A DNA stretch of 64,000 bases, taken from positions 1,550,001 to 1,614,000 of the forward strand of contig JAGKQI010000093.1 in NCBI GenBank assembly GCA_018806915.1. The letters run 5' to 3'. The notes beneath the pieces are model-generated. The model was not told the DNA's origin. It was given only the letters and a program-made list of their open reading frames with translations, and did not search any database. Of this stretch, positions 44,401-54,379 are shown in pieces. The translations under genes were made by a program, and so were the position numbers. Every line of letters begins with the position of its first letter. Position 1 is the first letter of the stretch. Source of the stretch: Phytophthora colocasiae (Eukaryota; Oomycota; Peronosporomycetes; Peronosporales; Peronosporaceae).

Positions 44401-45217
44401 ATTGCGTAGGGCGCCTTGGACTGCTCTCTTTACCCTCATGGGCAAATTGGAATGCTGCTTGATAAAAAATTTACGTATCGACGGGTGCTCAAATAAAATC
44501 TGCCAATCAAAACACGCTTAATAATATGGAGCAAACCCGGATAACCGAGCCTGTATACACTGATATCGCTACTGACGGACCCTCTGAGCGTATGTTACAC
44601 CTGCTTCTACCAGTCGCTGTTTTGCGGGGATCCGCGCAAACCCACCACACTCCACGCAGATGAGTTCAAGTCTCACAGCTGTCGATCTCTTTATACCCGA
44701 TTGAAGCAGATTGAGGAGCCTTTGCAAGGCGCTGTCTCCCGTGTACGACGCACACGGGCAGGATATAAGGACAAAAAGTCACGAGTCAGCGACTGCCACG
44801 CTATCGAATGCCCTTGTGGATGAACCAACTAAAAAATCCAGCAAAGTGATGCGCCAATGAAATAGAGCTCGGTCAACAGTCCCAATGTAATAGGTGGGTT
44901 TCGCCAGCAGATGTTCACAGAAGATCGGCGGCACGGCATAAAGTTGAAGTGGGTGAAGCCCTATGCCTGGACCTCCGGACGACTGCCAAATACTAACATA
45001 TACTAAGCGACTATATGAAAAATGCCTCTAGAAATGACCTCCAGAGCAAACTTGTTGTCTAGCAATGCAGCCAAGTCGTTGGTGACGTTCTTGGCCTCAT
45101 ACGCTTCCACATTCTGCGGTGTTGAGCTTTGGCCAAACCACACAGATCTACACATACAATTAAATCGATCTCATACAGACGTGGTATGATTGAACTTCTC
45201 TTGTTACGAGGGACAAT
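44401..45217. other. Unassigned
   Basis: A plus-strand reading near 44590-44820 (CYTCFYQSLFCGDPRKPT, LHADEFKSHSC) is weakly Cys/His-rich but too short and broken to call. Nothing else is seen. Confidence 0.3.
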
Positions 45218-45325
45218 GTGTATGAGGAAGCATGCAATTAGATTAGACTTAATTAAAATATACTTATTTAAATTAGTATTATTAAATCAAATATAAACGA
45301 ATTACAACTGCAAATACCGTAAAAT
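45218..45325 (+). repeat. Left arm of a 108-bp inverted repeat
   Basis: Pairs with 45829-45936 with about five differences. The sequence is AT-rich after GTGTATGAGGAAGCATGC. Confidence 0.85.
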
Positions 45326-45560
45326 AGCAAGATGCCTGCAACGCTTGAATCTGGTGTTGTACATTTTACCTTTAGGACAAAATTGAACGACACGTTTCGA
45401 TCGAACCCTCAACCCAAACCAGCGATCAGCACCAGAACCGGCAGAGCGTCTCGAGGTCCCACATCCACATAATGTAGAGTAATATCCTTCATTAATCGCA
45501 TGAATTGATGCGGCCATTGAGCAGCTAGCGACGCCATGTTCATGTAACAGGTTGGGTTTA

Positions 45561-45936
45561 TGTAACGGGGTTACACGTACAAGTGGCTACACCACTTGTA
45601 ACTCTAAGAGTTGTGATAACTGTTAGAGGTCTTCAGACCTTGGTGTGCTGTACACACCAATGGCTACATGGGCTAATCACATCACTGGGTGGTTCGCTGC
45701 ATTTGTACATGTTATTGGTAGAAAGTAATAAATTTCTACCAATCACTGAGCTGCCAATGTGAGAAATAGATTAAACAGTTTTAGGAGGTTCCATAATTGG
45801 CTTCGTACCAAATTCAATAACAGTTCTCATTTCACGGTATTTACAGTTGTAATTCGTTTATATTTGATTTAATAATACTAATTTAAATAAGTATATTTTA
45901 ATTAAGTCTAATCTAATTGCATGCTTCCACATACAC
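45561..45936 (+). repeat. LTR-like sequence related to the Gypsy1 LTR start
   Basis: Starts TGTAACGGGGTTACACG, identical to the first 17 bp of the Gypsy1 LTR, and later shares a GTACACACC-type motif. The rest diverges, so it may be a LTR of a related gypsy family. The end is not determined; I stop at the end of the inverted repeat. Confidence 0.5.
45829..45936 (-). repeat. Right arm of a 108-bp inverted repeat
   Basis: The reverse complement of 45218-45325. It lies inside the LTR-like sequence, so the left arm may be a piece of a second, inverted LTR copy. Confidence 0.85.
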
Positions 45937-46864
45937 GTGTACACCACCTAGTGGGTCTAAGAAGACCCACTACCGTTTATCTCACTGCCTGCCAGTGGAT
46001 CGTGCTCAAGTGCTGTGCCGGGTGATCTTCCAAGGATCGGGTGCCAAAGGGCACTCTCAACTCGCTCTTCTGGCTCGGTTCATCGCGCCAGATCGTTCGT
46101 ATGCGTTTACGAACTCGCCTATCTTATTACTCGTATAAATGCACTTCTATTTCTCGTCTCACTCGTGCACTTCTCGTTGATGCTTTCGTGCAGCTGCGTG
46201 TACTAACGGCTCTTCCCGTAGTGCCGCAGGTCCTGCAGCACCACTTCAGAGCCGAACTGGTGAAGCCTCGATTGCCCTTTCCAGCTGCCCACGAACACCA
46301 CCACCTTAAGACCCAACTGACCTAGTCCTCGTCCACTTGGTCGTTCAGCTGTCTCCTTGGCTGTCGCTGAGCGAGCCTCAGTTGCTTCACTCGCTTCGCT
46401 TGGCCTCTCGTTGGCCGGTCTCAAAGTGTCTGGATCGCTGGCAAATTCGGGAGTGCCGTCTCCGATCCCGCACTCCTGATACTTTTGGTACTCACGAAGT
46501 ACCTCCTTTCGTGCCGTGATCGCTCGAAGCGTGCTCGCTAGCGCTCTCTCGATTGGCGCTGGCCAACAGCGGCATCCTCATGGTGCTCTGTTTGTCGATC
46601 ACGTGGATCCATGGTGCTTTGCAACTTGTGCGATTATGGGGAGCTTATCCAGGTACTAACTCGCCCTATCGTCCCGTAATCTATCCACATGCTCCGTTGA
46701 TTCGAGAAAATATTTAAAAAAAAACACCACGTGAAAAGCGCACATGGGACATGCAATAAAAAGTACATTAGTCAGGTACTTGGGCATGCATTTTGATCAC
46801 AGGTAGGTTTTATTATAGAACCTTGTTACGATCTGGATCGATGACAATCCAATTTGCATTAGAC
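45937..46864. other. Unassigned
   Basis: No gene or repeat is recognised. Several overlapping short ORFs in all frames, none with family features. Confidence 0.35.
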
Positions 46865-47290
46865 ATGCCACACGTCGACCCCAAAAAAAAAGGTTGAGCT
46901 GATCGCCCGCTTCTGGAATGAAGGGTATATACTCCCCGACAACGTTCTCACGGACGAGATTATGAGCGATGTACTAAAAGTAGATTTTTTTTGTCGCGCT
47001 CTATCCTGAAGTGATGGATCAGTCCCGTGAGCAGGCCACGTCGAACGTGAAGCAGGGCGTAAACGACATATTGTGGAGATCATTTCAGACTTACACGCCA
47101 AATGAAGCGTTGCAACCAAGACATGGCACTGCTTGAAGTCGCTTCCGGGTGACCAAACGCAGCAACTCCATCGTGACTTTCCTGTTTCCGAGATGACGGA
47201 AGCTTTAATAAAGAACGACTGGGTACAAACGTCTGTCTTCATTGCTCTTGAAGACGACACGCAAATTATCGCTGTTCCGGGGTGCTTCGG
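46865..47290 (+). pseudogene. 2OG-dioxygenase-like ORF, plus-strand copy, truncated
   Basis: After a frame break in a run of nine A near 46883 it reads VELIARFWNEGYILPDNVL, then (47130-47290) KSLPGDQTQQLHRDFPVSEM and WVQTSVFIALEDDTQIIAV. HRD within LHRDFP has the HxD spacing of Fe(II)/2-oxoglutarate dioxygenases. The C-terminal part with the second His is missing here; a fuller copy lies on the opposite strand next to it. Confidence 0.45.
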
Positions 47291-47831
47291 AGCAGTTGAA
47301 CCAAGCACCAGCTCTGCAGGTCCTTCGGTGTCGCGCCAAGTCTCGGCGCGAATACATCTTTGTCAAGCATCTATTACAACGGAACGTGTGGAAAACCACA
47401 GCTTCCGTTGTGTCAGGCTCTTGCGGAATTTCGTCAATGCACACGCAGCAATGTAGACGGACATTCAGAGATGTGTAGGCAGCTCCCGCGTGGGCCAAGT
47501 CAAACGTCGGGTAGTCGTGGTGGACATCTTTATCGCGCCCGCCACATAACGACTTCATCGCATGCCAGTCACCAACAACCCAGGACTCGTTCACACGACC
47601 ATTTCAATGATTCTTGTATTGTTCGAAGTGTATTAGTCATAGGCGTAGACCGTGCTTGTAGCCGGAAAGGATCACGCTTTTGTTGAACACTGAGCCGAAC
47701 ACAGGGCTGTAGCCGAGGTACTGCACGTCCCGTACGGCTTGGTCGCAGTCGTCGTCATCCAGCCCTAAATTCTTATTCACGTAACCGATATTCCAAAATT
47801 GCGCCACGTCGTTGTAGTCGAGGGCGTTCAT
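47205..47831 (-). pseudogene. 2OG-dioxygenase-like ORF with zinc finger, minus-strand copy
   Basis: Reads YNDVAQFWNIGYVNKNLGLD (aligning with IARFWNEGY of the other copy), then MKSLCGGRDKDVHHDYPTFD with an HxD motif. The central strand region is deleted and it continues DLAHAGAAYTSLNVRLHC with a plausible distal His. A C-terminal finger, FRCNRCLTKMYSRRDLARHR followed by RTC, fits C-x2-C-x12-H-x3-C. One frame break lies near 47610. Function unknown; a transposon-borne oxygenase is inference. Confidence 0.45.
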
Positions 47832-48299
47832 GATCAGCGGGTGAGACAGGCAGCACGACGGACATCGAGACGGAAGACGGACAGCGAGACGGCCAGCAAG
47901 ACGGCGTGCTGCAAGACGGCGCGGCTTGTTCGGTGTGTCGCAAGTTCAAGAATGCGGCCTGTGAGTGCAGTGTGGTCCGGGCGAGTGGTGCGTGTGTTAT
48001 TGCGAAAACGTTGCGATCGAACGGTAATTTGCACACGATCTGTGGATTTCGACCACATTGATCTGTGCGTTTGATTATATTGTCTGTGCCATTTACCTTG
48101 TCTCAAAAATGACAATAGAAAACAGACGCCCAACTTACAACGGCACATGACCAGCACACATGCATAGGAAGAGGCAGCCAGCCGGTGGCAGGGGTGCGGC
48201 GGCACATAACCGTGCAGTCTCCAGTCCCTCCATACTGCCACGTGCACAGCATAGCGGAGATCGGTCCCACCGTAAAAACCCTCTGTAGCCTTGCAAGGC
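47832..48299. other. Intergenic, imperfect GACGG repeats
   Basis: 47850-47930 has loosely repeated GAGACGG/CAAGACGG units. No supported gene. Confidence 0.35.
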
Positions 48300-50214
48300 A
48301 GTCGTCGGAACCCTTAGTCGAGGCATATGCCCCCCCCCCCTTAGACACCTTACGCACTTGGTGATTGAAGAGTTTGGCGGTTGTGCTGTCAGTCCCAGGT
48401 TGACCGAGCCGTGTTGCCTTCCGACCAGCTAGCACATGAGCGAAGATCTTGAATTACAGTAAAACTTGCAGCCGCACACTTTTTGTGTGGGTGTACTGAA
48501 GCAACCACGTGACCAAGTTCTTGTAATCACGCACGTTGGTCTCGTACCAGTAATGCTGGCCCCAGTAGTAGCTCCGACTCTTCCTGCGTTTCTAACGTCT
48601 CAGAAGTAGCTCGAAAGGGTTCATCTATTGTCACACAAAACGCTTCCAGTAGATTTTCTTCTAACGCTTTACCTGCTGGACGTACGTGTTTAACGCGACA
48701 CAGGGATGCATTCTCTGTTGCATACACAACCAAGCGTCCAGTAGCAATCATAGAGTTTGCAGCTTTGACGACTGTTGTAGTTGGTGGAGCATCGAATTCT
48801 CACGTGTAGGCTGCAAAATTTTCTCATCGTGGACGACCTTTTGGCTAATCTTGAGAAGCCTCTGCATGTAGTAGCGATGACGTCCGGTGCATTTCTTTAG
48901 CAAAGCGTTAAACTTCTCGCACGGGTTGTTGGTCACTGCATATCCCATCGGCGTATGGAATATCTGCCACCTCCAGTATCGGCTGTCTAGCCATTGTTGG
49001 GTGAAGTAGCTTCGAAACGTCGTCAATTGAGGTACACTACCCCATTCAGCGAGAACCTCTTCTTTGGCCGTGTAGTAGACATTCATGTTCTCGGTGAAGT
49101 GAAGCTTTGTGATTCCATCCATTACGTCGCTTCGAAGTTCAGGAGCCAAATGTTTTGTGCGCTTTTGAGCGTTGTATAGGACGTGAAAGAAGCACATTAG
49201 GTAAGTAGAAGAAGCAAACTCGGGAACTTGTTGAAAACCGTTCATCTGATCGTCCTCTGCATCCCCCATTACAGCGTCAATGTGCAAGTTTGCAGAAGGA
49301 TGAACTCGTTTTATCATTCTGACGAGCGCCTTAAAACAGATTGAGTACTCCTCCCATGTTCGACAGGTAACCACAAAAATAGCAGCAAGCTCGTACGACC
49401 GAGACGCATCTGTGAAGCTACACGTAATCATTGGGTACCCGAGATTACAGAGTTTGAACGTAGCGTAGGCGTGAAACAGCGTATAGTTGCTAGCACTTGC
49501 GAACGCGATACACGCATCCACCAAACCTAGATTTGTAACTCCCACAACAAACGAGTCGTCATCTGTGCCATGACCAATGTATGCATGACCACTTTCATCT
49601 TCTTGATATCCAAAGAAAATAGCAAGATCTCGATCGCCAGTCGGATCGAAAGCGTTTTGTTGCACCATCTGCTTTATCCCATGAACGGGGTTCTTAGGTC
49701 CCTGTAGCTGCCTGAGGTACTTAGCGCAGCTTGTTACTTGCTGTAAACTTGGATAACCGCGCTTCGGCTTGGACATTCACGTAAGTGGCTTAAAATCAGC
49801 TGAGGCGGAATACCACATTCATCTTGCTGGAGAATAAACTTCTTCATCTGGTCCATAATAGCAGTTTTGTGAGGACCCACATAACTCACAGCGTCGTCAC
49901 GAGCATGGGTTATCTTATTGTGAAATACTTTAAAGAAGACGTCGCCTCACAGTGCCACGCCTTCCAAAGAAACTTGCACTTTCCAAAAAGCTCACTGATT
50001 TTGCTTGAACACCTTAGGCGCCGCTCCACTATTTCGTGGTCTCCCGTTCTGAACAACGAGCATGGCCGTGCTGGATCGGTAGGGCAACTCGCGAGCAACA
50101 GAATTCAGTATCTAGCAGGTCCTTCAGGTCTTCTGCCGAGGCCACGTTTGTAACGAGCTCCCACACGTAACTGACCTTACGAGGCATGCTTGTCACCGAC
50201 GTTTCAACTGTCAA
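48300..50214 (-). pseudogene. MULE-B: Mutator-like transposase
   Basis: The 342-residue central ORF (49776-48748) carries FHAYATFKLCNLGYPMITCS, the strand of the first catalytic residue but with Tyr where Asp is expected, then DAVMGDAEDDQMNGF with the second Asp, and CFFHVLYNAQKRTKHL, the conserved C..H motif of MULEs. The upstream minus sequence to 50214 holds an N-terminal zinc-binding region in broken frame (RLRCSSKISELFGKC). Downstream pieces, KVCGCKF and FAHVLAGRKATRLGQPG at 48500-48300, look like a decayed SWIM finger and tail. Several frame breaks and the lost Asp make it inactive. Confidence 0.8.
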
Positions 50215-50769
50215 TGAAGTTAGACATCTTTACGTAATAGTGCCCCAGAGGTCTGGATAGTCGCCCGACTGTGAGGTACTGCCTGCCTTATCTTATAGAG
50301 ATAACGCCCTCCACTGTACAGCTGCCTTGTTGTTTTTGTCTCCGGTGTTTCGAATGTCACTTCTTCTGTTAGGAGACGGGATCGATTGAGAATGAATGGA
50401 TCAGCATGAATTTGGCCTGGCGGGCGCTTTTAATGTGAGCCACCCTATTTTAGGCTCGTCTTCTCCCTTAGATCTGCGCTTTTATACCAGACGACCTGAT
50501 TATTATCTGCGCGCTTTCTTATTTTGCTGTGCAGTTAACCGAGTTTTATGAATAGTTATACTGTACTGTGTGTGCGATTCTACCACTCTCGTTATTTTCT
50601 CGGTTGGCAGCTTGCCCGAACATGTTATACGTAAACTGAGCCTCTCATGACATGCATTCGCCTTCCACACTCCAGACTCAGTTCTCACGGCCTAGGCGCC
50701 ATTAGTAGGCATGCATTAATTGACCTCCCACATTTTTTGCATGATGAGTAAGCGCTACACTGTCTACGG
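50215..50769. other. Intergenic, no gene seen
   Basis: Flank of MULE-B. No terminal inverted repeat of the MULE could be recognised. Confidence 0.35.
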
Positions 50770-50848
50770 TAATTAGTCTAACTAAGACTATTTCATGTGA
50801 GCTGTGTTCCGGCTTGTATACCATTGATAGTCTTAGTGAGACTAATTA
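50770..50848. repeat. 22-bp inverted repeat with 35-bp spacer
   Basis: TAATTAGTCTAACTAAGACT at 50770 pairs with AGTCTTAGTGAGACTAATTA ending at 50848, with one mismatch over 22 bp. A related TAATAGTCTTACTTAGACTA occurs near 58938. Confidence 0.7.
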
Positions 50849-50883
50849 ACTAAGACTACATATTGTATTTGCGCTTTCAAAAA

Positions 50884-50952
50884 TAGTGGGACTCGAACCC
50901 TCGCCACATACCTTGGCAGGTCACGGCATCGACGACTGAACCAAATTTGACT
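50884..50952 (-). pseudogene. tRNA-Gly-like relic
   Basis: The minus strand reads TGGTTCAGTCGTCGATGCC, then CCTGCCAAGG and GGGTTCGAGTCCCAC. The order and spacing match a tRNA-Gly(GCC) from the D arm to the T arm, with a good B box GGTTCGAGTCC. The acceptor stem pairs poorly and the anticodon stem has mismatches, so it is a pseudogene or the head of a SINE. Confidence 0.45.
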
Positions 50953-51154
50953 AGATAAAACAACAAACTTGCTACATTTCAATGTTCTATTTGTTCATAC
51001 ATTGAGAGGTTCCACGTCAACAGGGTCACCGTCAAAGTGTGCGTGGTGTTTGCTGATAATCTCTTGCAGATGAGGGTAAAGTTGCTTGACTGACCACGTC
51101 CCATCAAGCCCGAGGGATAAACCACACCGTATCATCGCCTTGCGTGCGTATGGC

Positions 51155-51312
51155 GTGTTTAGAGTCGGGCGCGGAATACAAAGTGCTGCCCTCCCTGCAG
51201 TTCGGAGAGGATGGAGCTGCTGGTCTCCACAGCCTCTCCTACGTCTGCACTGGATTTAGTAATTAAAGGTACTACCTGATTCCTATTCCTATTGGCTATC
51301 TAATCTGATACA
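51155..51312 (-). repeat. Gypsy2 3' LTR, truncated
   Basis: Matches 58633-58776 apart from a 14-bp insertion and a few substitutions. On the minus strand it begins TGTATCAGATTAGATAGCC right after the polypurine tract. The last ~36 bp present in the other LTR are missing. Confidence 0.82.
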
Positions 51313-51328
51313 CTCACCCTCCTTTTAG
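51313..51328 (-). other. Gypsy2 polypurine tract
   Basis: CTAAAAGGAGGGTGAG on the minus strand, directly before the 3' LTR start. On the plus strand the same bases read CTCACCCTCCTTTTAG and could act as a splice acceptor right before the antisense ORF's ATG at 51329. Confidence 0.75.
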
Positions 51329-52771
51329 ATGCGCGTCTCTCCAGCAGCCATTCCTGAAAAAGACGCGCGCGGAGTCGGATCGACAGTTGTGCTGCCTTTG
51401 CCGTCGGAGATTCGCCCGACCCCCTTCTTCTTCACTCCGGCCGGGCTGTTGGGGACTTGGATAGGTCTTCGACGGTGATAGCAGCCCGCTCTGTTGCCAC
51501 TCCTTCTGCTGCTCTCGCTGCTTAGTCTGCCGTGTCCGCTGTGCCCAGTCGCTGGAGGTGCTGCCTCACGACCCTTCGCTCTCTGGATCGCCCGCTGGCT
51601 CGCTGTCCGCAGGTAGCTCTCTCCCGATTTCCGCTGCGCATACAGAGGCCCCTGTGGAGCTCGATTCTGATGAGGAGGCCCTGTGGGAGTCCCTCGTCCT
51701 TGTTGGTCGGCCTGCCCTGGAAGCCATGGCGCCTTCGCCTGGCTCTGTACCCATGTCTGAATCCCCTGACTCTGCTGCTATTCCGGCGCCTCCAACCAGC
51801 CTTCAGGAGCGCGTTTTTGAGCTCCTCCTCGAGGGCTCGAATTAATTACGACAGCGATAAAGCTGACGCCATTGATGATGATGAAGAAGAAACTCCTGAT
51901 GCTTGGCTTTTTGATAGCGACTACGATGAAGAAAGGCCCAGGCTGTCACGCCTTCGCCGGGGCAATGAGACGGCAGCATCCGCCGCTGCCACCCGCTCCC
52001 GCTGTACACCCATGGAACGGTCGAGAGAATTTTTACGACCCTGAGGCTGAGTGGGACTACAGCAAACCGTGCGAGGTAGTGCGGCTGTTGGATGTCCACG
52101 GAGAGGTTCCGCATCGTTGCTATCTCGTGAAGTGGAAATGTACTCCGCTCCAAATCTCGTGGGAATGGATGGAGAAGCTAGACACGCCTTGGGTTCGCGA
52201 AATGATGCAGCAGATTGACGAACAGCAATCTTCAGGTAGTAAAACGGCTTCCTCTGCTAAGAAGAGCAAGAAGAGCAAGACGCGCGACTTGGCTTCAGCT
52301 GCTGGCACGTGCTTCATGGATGGTCTTCGTATGGCGCTATACTATCTGAAAGAGCCAACGTTGGTTATCATGGAGATGTGGGACGCCTTCGAAGTCACGA
52401 GACCAAGTTCTATCCAGTATGGAGTATCTCGTGAAGATGCTGTCGAGTTTTTTAAGCTTCTTCAGCGCGAAAGTATTCCACTCAACCATGAAAAACTCCA
52501 GAAAAACGTTCTTTCGACTTGGGCTGCCAACATTGCCACTTTTCAAAGTTTCTGTCAAGGTCTTCCTCCGGGTGTATACCTTGCGAGCGCTGGTAAAGAT
52601 GATCTTGGACACTGTTTTGTCGTTCTCACATTCGGTCCGAATACGCGCCCTCTTGTGATGGATGGGTACGACGAAGCTAAGGATCCTCCGATGGTAATTA
52701 TTCCTCTTGGTGGCCAGACATGGTTTCAGTACGTCAAGTGGGTCAGCTGTGTGGAGCTCCAGCCCGGATAA
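51329..52771 (+). pseudogene. Gypsy2 antisense ORF: chromodomain and cysteine-peptidase-like protein
   Basis: Starts MRVSPAAIPEKDARGVGS just after the polypurine tract. Coding sequence continues in three frames: a Pro/Ser/acidic part (EALWESLVLVGRPALEAMA), an Asp/Glu-rich part (DDDEEETPDAWLFDSDYDEE), then from about 52060 a chromodomain-like fold (CEVVRLLDVHG, HRCYLVKWKC, ISWEWMEKL). A Lys-rich linker leads to a 150-residue domain with AAGTCFMDGLRMALYYL and LGHCFVVLTF, then VMDGYDE: a Cys, His, Asp order as in papain-fold peptidases. Stop at 52769. The peptidase reading is inference; the family was not identified. Confidence 0.6.
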
Positions 52772-52899
52772 CAATGTCGTCACGGAAAGCGCATGTCGTA
52801 AAAGGATCGTAAGCGAGAGAAGCGCTTCAAACTGCTACTGGAGTAAGCTAAGGGGATGTAATACGGGAATACATATAGGCCTTCGAGTCCCCCCCCCCC

Positions 52900-53241
52900 T
52901 TACGACTTCTTCGTTCTCCTTCGCTTTGATCTCCTTCGACTCGATTCATACTCAGCAATCATATCAGGAATTTGCTGGAGATTCTCGATAGGTTCCCAGG
53001 TGGGTTCTTCTTCTCCCACCCACTCCACAAGAAATTGAGTCCGTCGTTTCCTAGTTCGCTTTCCCAGCAACCGTTTCACAAGTTGACCAATTGTACCGTC
53101 TGCGAGAACTACCTCATGAGGTCTCGATAATCGAGTAGGTTCTTGGTATGGTTTCAGCGAGCTGGTATTAAACACTGGATAAAGCTTGTTGCCGGCTTGA
53201 ATACTCAATTCGTACGCGTGGTTTTGAATTCTGCGTACCAC
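52900..53241 (-). pseudogene. Gypsy2 integrase tail with chromodomain
   Basis: GPY-like start (PYEVVRRIQNHAYEL, YPVFNTSSLKPYQ) followed by a chromodomain: GQLVKRLLGKRTRKRRTQF, LVEWVGEEEPTWEPIENL. It ends in a basic tail SRRRSKRRRTKKS. It is separated from the integrase core by a stop at 53257. A C/G homopolymer lies just downstream at 52890. Confidence 0.87.
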
Positions 53242-53256
53242 CTCGTAGGGTCCAAT

Positions 53257-54330
53257 CTATTTTGGTCCTAACTTGGACGAGTTTGGCAAACCAGTATGCT
53301 TCGGGTCAAGATGCTGCGTGCTGAGATAAACCAGATCACCAACTTTGAAGGCTTGTTCCACTCGGTTGTAATCATACACGTCACGCATTCGCTCTTGCGC
53401 TTGAGCTAGTGTTTCTCGGCAATGCTGCAGGATTGCTGCTTGGCGTTCATGGAAGTTGACACCACGTTGGCTTTCTGGAGTATTCCGTAGTTGGTCCACG
53501 GTTAGCTTCAATGGATTGAGCGGAATATAACCGAGGTCTGCTTCAAAAGGTGTCATCTTTGTGCTGGAGTTCACGGTCGAGTTTACCTCAAACTCGGCAT
53601 TTGCGAGGTGCACGTCCCAATCATCTTGTAGTGGTCCCACGAAGCAACACAGATACTCCTCCAAGGTCCGGTTCATCCGTTCTGTTTGGCCATCACCTTG
53701 TGCTCGATGGTCAACTGTCATCTTCAGTCTCGTTCCAATCGACTTGAAGACGTATTGCCAGAAAGAAGACAAAAACTTCCGATCACGATCTGAGATAATG
53801 CTTGCAGGCATTCCGTGAAGCTTCCATATGTTATCAATGAACAAACGAGCAACACCTTCAGCGGTTACCGGTTTGGTTGTCAGCACGAAATGACATCTCT
53901 TTGTCAAGCGATCCACGACAACCCAAATTGAAACCACTTTCCGTGCTGTACGAGGAAGGTCTGTTATAAAATCCATGGAGATTGATCGCCATCTCTCCTC
54001 AGGAATACTAAGCAGTCCAGGTGGCTTGGTCAACCGAGGTTTATTTCTTCGAGACGGTTCACAGTCAGCGATATACTTATTGATCATCTTGGTCCAATAC
54101 ATGTACCACTGACGTGACAGCGTGAGATATATTCGCTCAGCACCTGGGTGTCCTCCATAATCGGAGTCATGACACTCACGAATAATCTGTTGGCGAATCT
54201 TCACTGAGTTTGGTACGACTACACGAGGTGTATCATCGCTCGTTGTCTGATACCAGAGAAATCCACGATCTTCGTGATAACCTTCCGGTGTTAACGGTCG
54301 ACACGCTTGCTCGTACTTTTATTTCTCCTT
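53257..54330 (-). pseudogene. Gypsy2 integrase
   Basis: HHCC zinc domain as H..YGGHPGAERIYLTLSR...C, with the second Cys missing from the usual C-x2-C (DCEPSRR). Core: first Asp in SISMDFITDLP, second in IISDRDRKFLS, Glu in GDGQTERMNRTLEE. It continues VGDLVYLSTQHL and SSKLGPK, ending at a TAG. The upstream minus sequence to about 54330 belongs to it in broken frame. Confidence 0.88.
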
Positions 54331-54379
54331 GCGATAGCATCGAATATGGATTGAGCTTCTCGATCTTTGGTATGCGGTT

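Noticed and set aside
50884..50952. Functional tRNA-Gly gene
   Set aside because: Acceptor and anticodon stems pair badly and the T stem has an A-A mismatch.
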